Source: Thermoleophilaceae bacterium
GTDB taxonomy: Bacteria > Actinomycetota > Thermoleophilia > Solirubrobacterales > Thermoleophilaceae
DNA length: 6,898 nucleotides
Direction of reading: 5' to 3'
Assembly: GCA_013696425.1 (NCBI GenBank)
Contig: JACCYP010000218.1
Coordinates: forward strand, 1-6,898
Shown here in pieces: positions 5,703-6,898 of the stretch. Below the pieces are notes generated by a model. It worked only from the letters and a program-made list of their open reading frames with translations, ran no database searches and had not been told where the DNA came from. Both the position numbers and the translations under genes were made by a program. Numbering within the stretch: the stretch's first letter is position 1; each line of letters begins with the position of its first letter.

Positions 5703-6898
5703 CCGCTTTGCTCGCATGCGCCCTCGCGGCGGCGAGCGCTCCTGCGCAGGGGGCGTCCCGCATCACCGTCAACGGCGCCGGATTCGGCCACGGCATCGGC
5801 CTCAGTCAATACGGCGCGTACGGCTTCGCGCGCCGCGACACGGGCTATGAGGAGATCCTCGCGCACTACTACCGCGGGACCGAGCTGAGCAGCGCCGAGG
5901 ACCGCCCGGTGCGCGTGCTGCTCTCCTCGAGCCAGGGCTCGGTGTCGATGTCGGGTGCGGCATCGGCCAACGGGCGCGAGCTCGATTCACGCGTGACCTA
6001 CACGGCGAAGAAGGCGGGCCTCTCGCGCGTGAAGCTCGTGGGCAAGGGCAAGACCGTCGACACCTTCTCGGCTCCGCTGCGGATCGACAGCGGCGACGGC
6101 GTGCTGAACGTGCCCGGGCGCGGCCGCTACCGCGGCGCGATCGAGGCCGCACCGGCCACCTTCGGCGGCATCTCGGTGGTGAACTCGCTCTCACTCGACG
6201 ACTACGTGAAGGGTGTGGTGCCCGGCGAGATGCCCACCTCGTGGTCGCTCGAGGCGCTCAAGTCCCAGGCGGTGGTCGCACGCTCCTATGCGCTCGCGAC
6301 CGACCGCGGCGGGCCCCTCTTCGACCAGTACCCCGACACCCGCTCGCAGGTCTACAAGGGCGCCTCGGCCGAGGTCGCGAGCACGAACCGCGCCGTCGAG
6401 GAAACGGCGGGGCAGATCCTCCGCTACGACGGCAAGCCGGCCGTGACCTACTACTTCTCGACCTCCGGCGGGAAGACCGAGAACGTGGAGAACGTCTTCT
6501 ACGGCGGGAAGCCCGCGCCCTACCTCACGAGCGTCGACGATCCCTACGACTCGGGCTCGCCGCGCCACCGGTGGAAGTTCACCTACACGCGGTCGTCGCT
6601 AGGCGCGAAATTGGGCGGCTGGGTGAAGGGCAGCTTCCGCGAGGTGAAGGTCGTCAAGCGCGGCCGCTCACCCCGGATCGTGTCGGCCGACGTGGTCGGC
6701 TCGCGCGGGAAGACCCGCGTTACCGGCGCCGACCTGAAGGCGAGGCTCGGCTGGTATGACACATGGGCCACCTTCAACGCGGTTTCCTCGCGGTCGGCGA
6801 AGCCCGCGGCCAGCGCGAGCTGGCTCGGCGCCCTGCTGCGGCGCCCGGGCATCACCGGGTCCGTCTCGCCCCGGCCGAAGAACGGTGCGATCGTGATC
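5684..6898 (+). CDS. Secreted SpoIID/LytB-domain protein, 3' end cut by the window edge
   Basis: The frame is open for 405 codons from ATG 5684 to the last base, with no stop, so the C-terminus is missing. Residues 1-24 form a signal peptide: MRK, a hydrophobic Ala/Leu core, then a small-residue cleavage region near APAQGA. Residues 31-65 carry the motif GAGFGHGIGLSQYGA with EILAHYYRGT, typical of SpoIID-family proteins. The SpoIID core follows: DDYVKGVVPGEMP (171-183), in which E181 aligns with the catalytic Glu of SpoIID lytic transglycosylases, EALKSQAVVARSYAL (190-204), DTRSQVYKG (218-226), ETAGQILRYDG (240-250) and YFSTSGGKTENVENVF (257-272), ending near LGWYDTWATF (355-364). A low-complexity linker leads to ITGSVSPRPKNGAIVI at the edge, perhaps the start of a beta-sandwich repeat. 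It probably binds or cleaves peptidoglycan outside the membrane. SpoIID-family proteins occur in non-sporulating actinobacteria, so sporulation is not implied. Confidence 0.92.
   Translation, partial: MRKLIPTALLACALAAASAPAQGASRITVNGAGFGHGIGLSQYGAYGFARRDTGYEEILAHYYRGTELSSAEDRPVRVLLSSSQGSVSMSGAASANGRELDSRVTYTAKKAGLSRVKLVGKGKTVDTFSAPLRIDSGDGVLNVPGRGRYRGAIEAAPATFGGISVVNSLSLDDYVKGVVPGEMPTSWSLEALKSQAVVARSYALATDRGGPLFDQYPDTRSQVYKGASAEVASTNRAVEETAGQILRYDGKPAVTYYFSTSGGKTENVENVFYGGKPAPYLTSVDDPYDSGSPRHRWKFTYTRSSLGAKLGGWVKGSFREVKVVKRGRSPRIVSADVVGSRGKTRVTGADLKARLGWYDTWATFNAVSSRSAKPAASASWLGALLRRPGITGSVSPRPKNGAIVI

Noticed and set aside
5684..5719. Lipoprotein signal at C12 (LLAC) of the SpoIID-domain protein
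   Set aside because: The Cys lies too close to the N-terminus for a usual lipobox, leaving a very short hydrophobic stretch before it; an ordinary signal peptide cleaved near residues 21-24 fits better.
3396..6898. A sporulation locus, suggested by SpoIIE-type and SpoIID-type neighbours
   Set aside because: Both families are widespread in non-sporulating bacteria. The phosphatase lacks the SpoIIE membrane region, and no other sporulation gene is present.

Overview
The window is very GC-rich DNA with dense, bacterial-style gene packing. I read it as a chromosomal segment from a high-GC actinobacterium. Thermoleophilia (the Solirubrobacter/Gaiella type) is my best guess, from the protein styles and an apparent leaderless start; this is inference, since no rRNA or other marker gene is present. 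I see no mobile element, tRNA or CRISPR array.

Layout. Positions 1-186 hold no gene I can support, but they contain a long imperfect inverted repeat (40-55 with 75-90) placed to terminate the minus-strand operon. Minus-strand genes fill 187-5668. In transcription order they are: a GAF/PAS/GAF/SpoIIE-type phosphatase (5668 to 3396), whose N-terminal GAF domain is split by an apparent one-base frameshift near 5493-5498; a ThDP-dependent enzyme of the acetolactate-synthase family (3316 to 1673, GTG start with a strong ribosome binding site); and a succinate-semialdehyde dehydrogenase (1641 to 187). Positions 5684-6898 hold a divergent plus-strand gene for a secreted SpoIID/LytB-domain protein, which is complete at its N-terminus and runs off the right edge. 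Only 15 bases separate the two divergent start codons.

How the genes may work together. The most interesting pairing is the acetolactate-synthase-like enzyme directly followed by succinate-semialdehyde dehydrogenase. In cyanobacteria, a neighbouring pair first annotated in the same way turned out to be 2-oxoglutarate decarboxylase plus succinate-semialdehyde dehydrogenase, which closes the TCA cycle without 2-oxoglutarate dehydrogenase. The dehydrogenase here keeps the residues that bind the succinate semialdehyde carboxylate, and the ThDP enzyme lacks the FAD motif of biosynthetic acetohydroxyacid synthase. No ilvN, ilvC or alsD lies beside it. A bypass of the same kind is therefore a real hypothesis. 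The phosphatase is a sensor and regulator of the RsbU kind and need not share that job. The SpoIID/LytB protein probably acts on peptidoglycan outside the membrane.

Small-scale structure includes four heptamer tandem repeats that fill most of the spacer between the two metabolic genes, two hairpins in the 79-base leader of the ThDP enzyme gene, and a candidate leaderless promoter for the phosphatase that lies across the start of the SpoIID gene.
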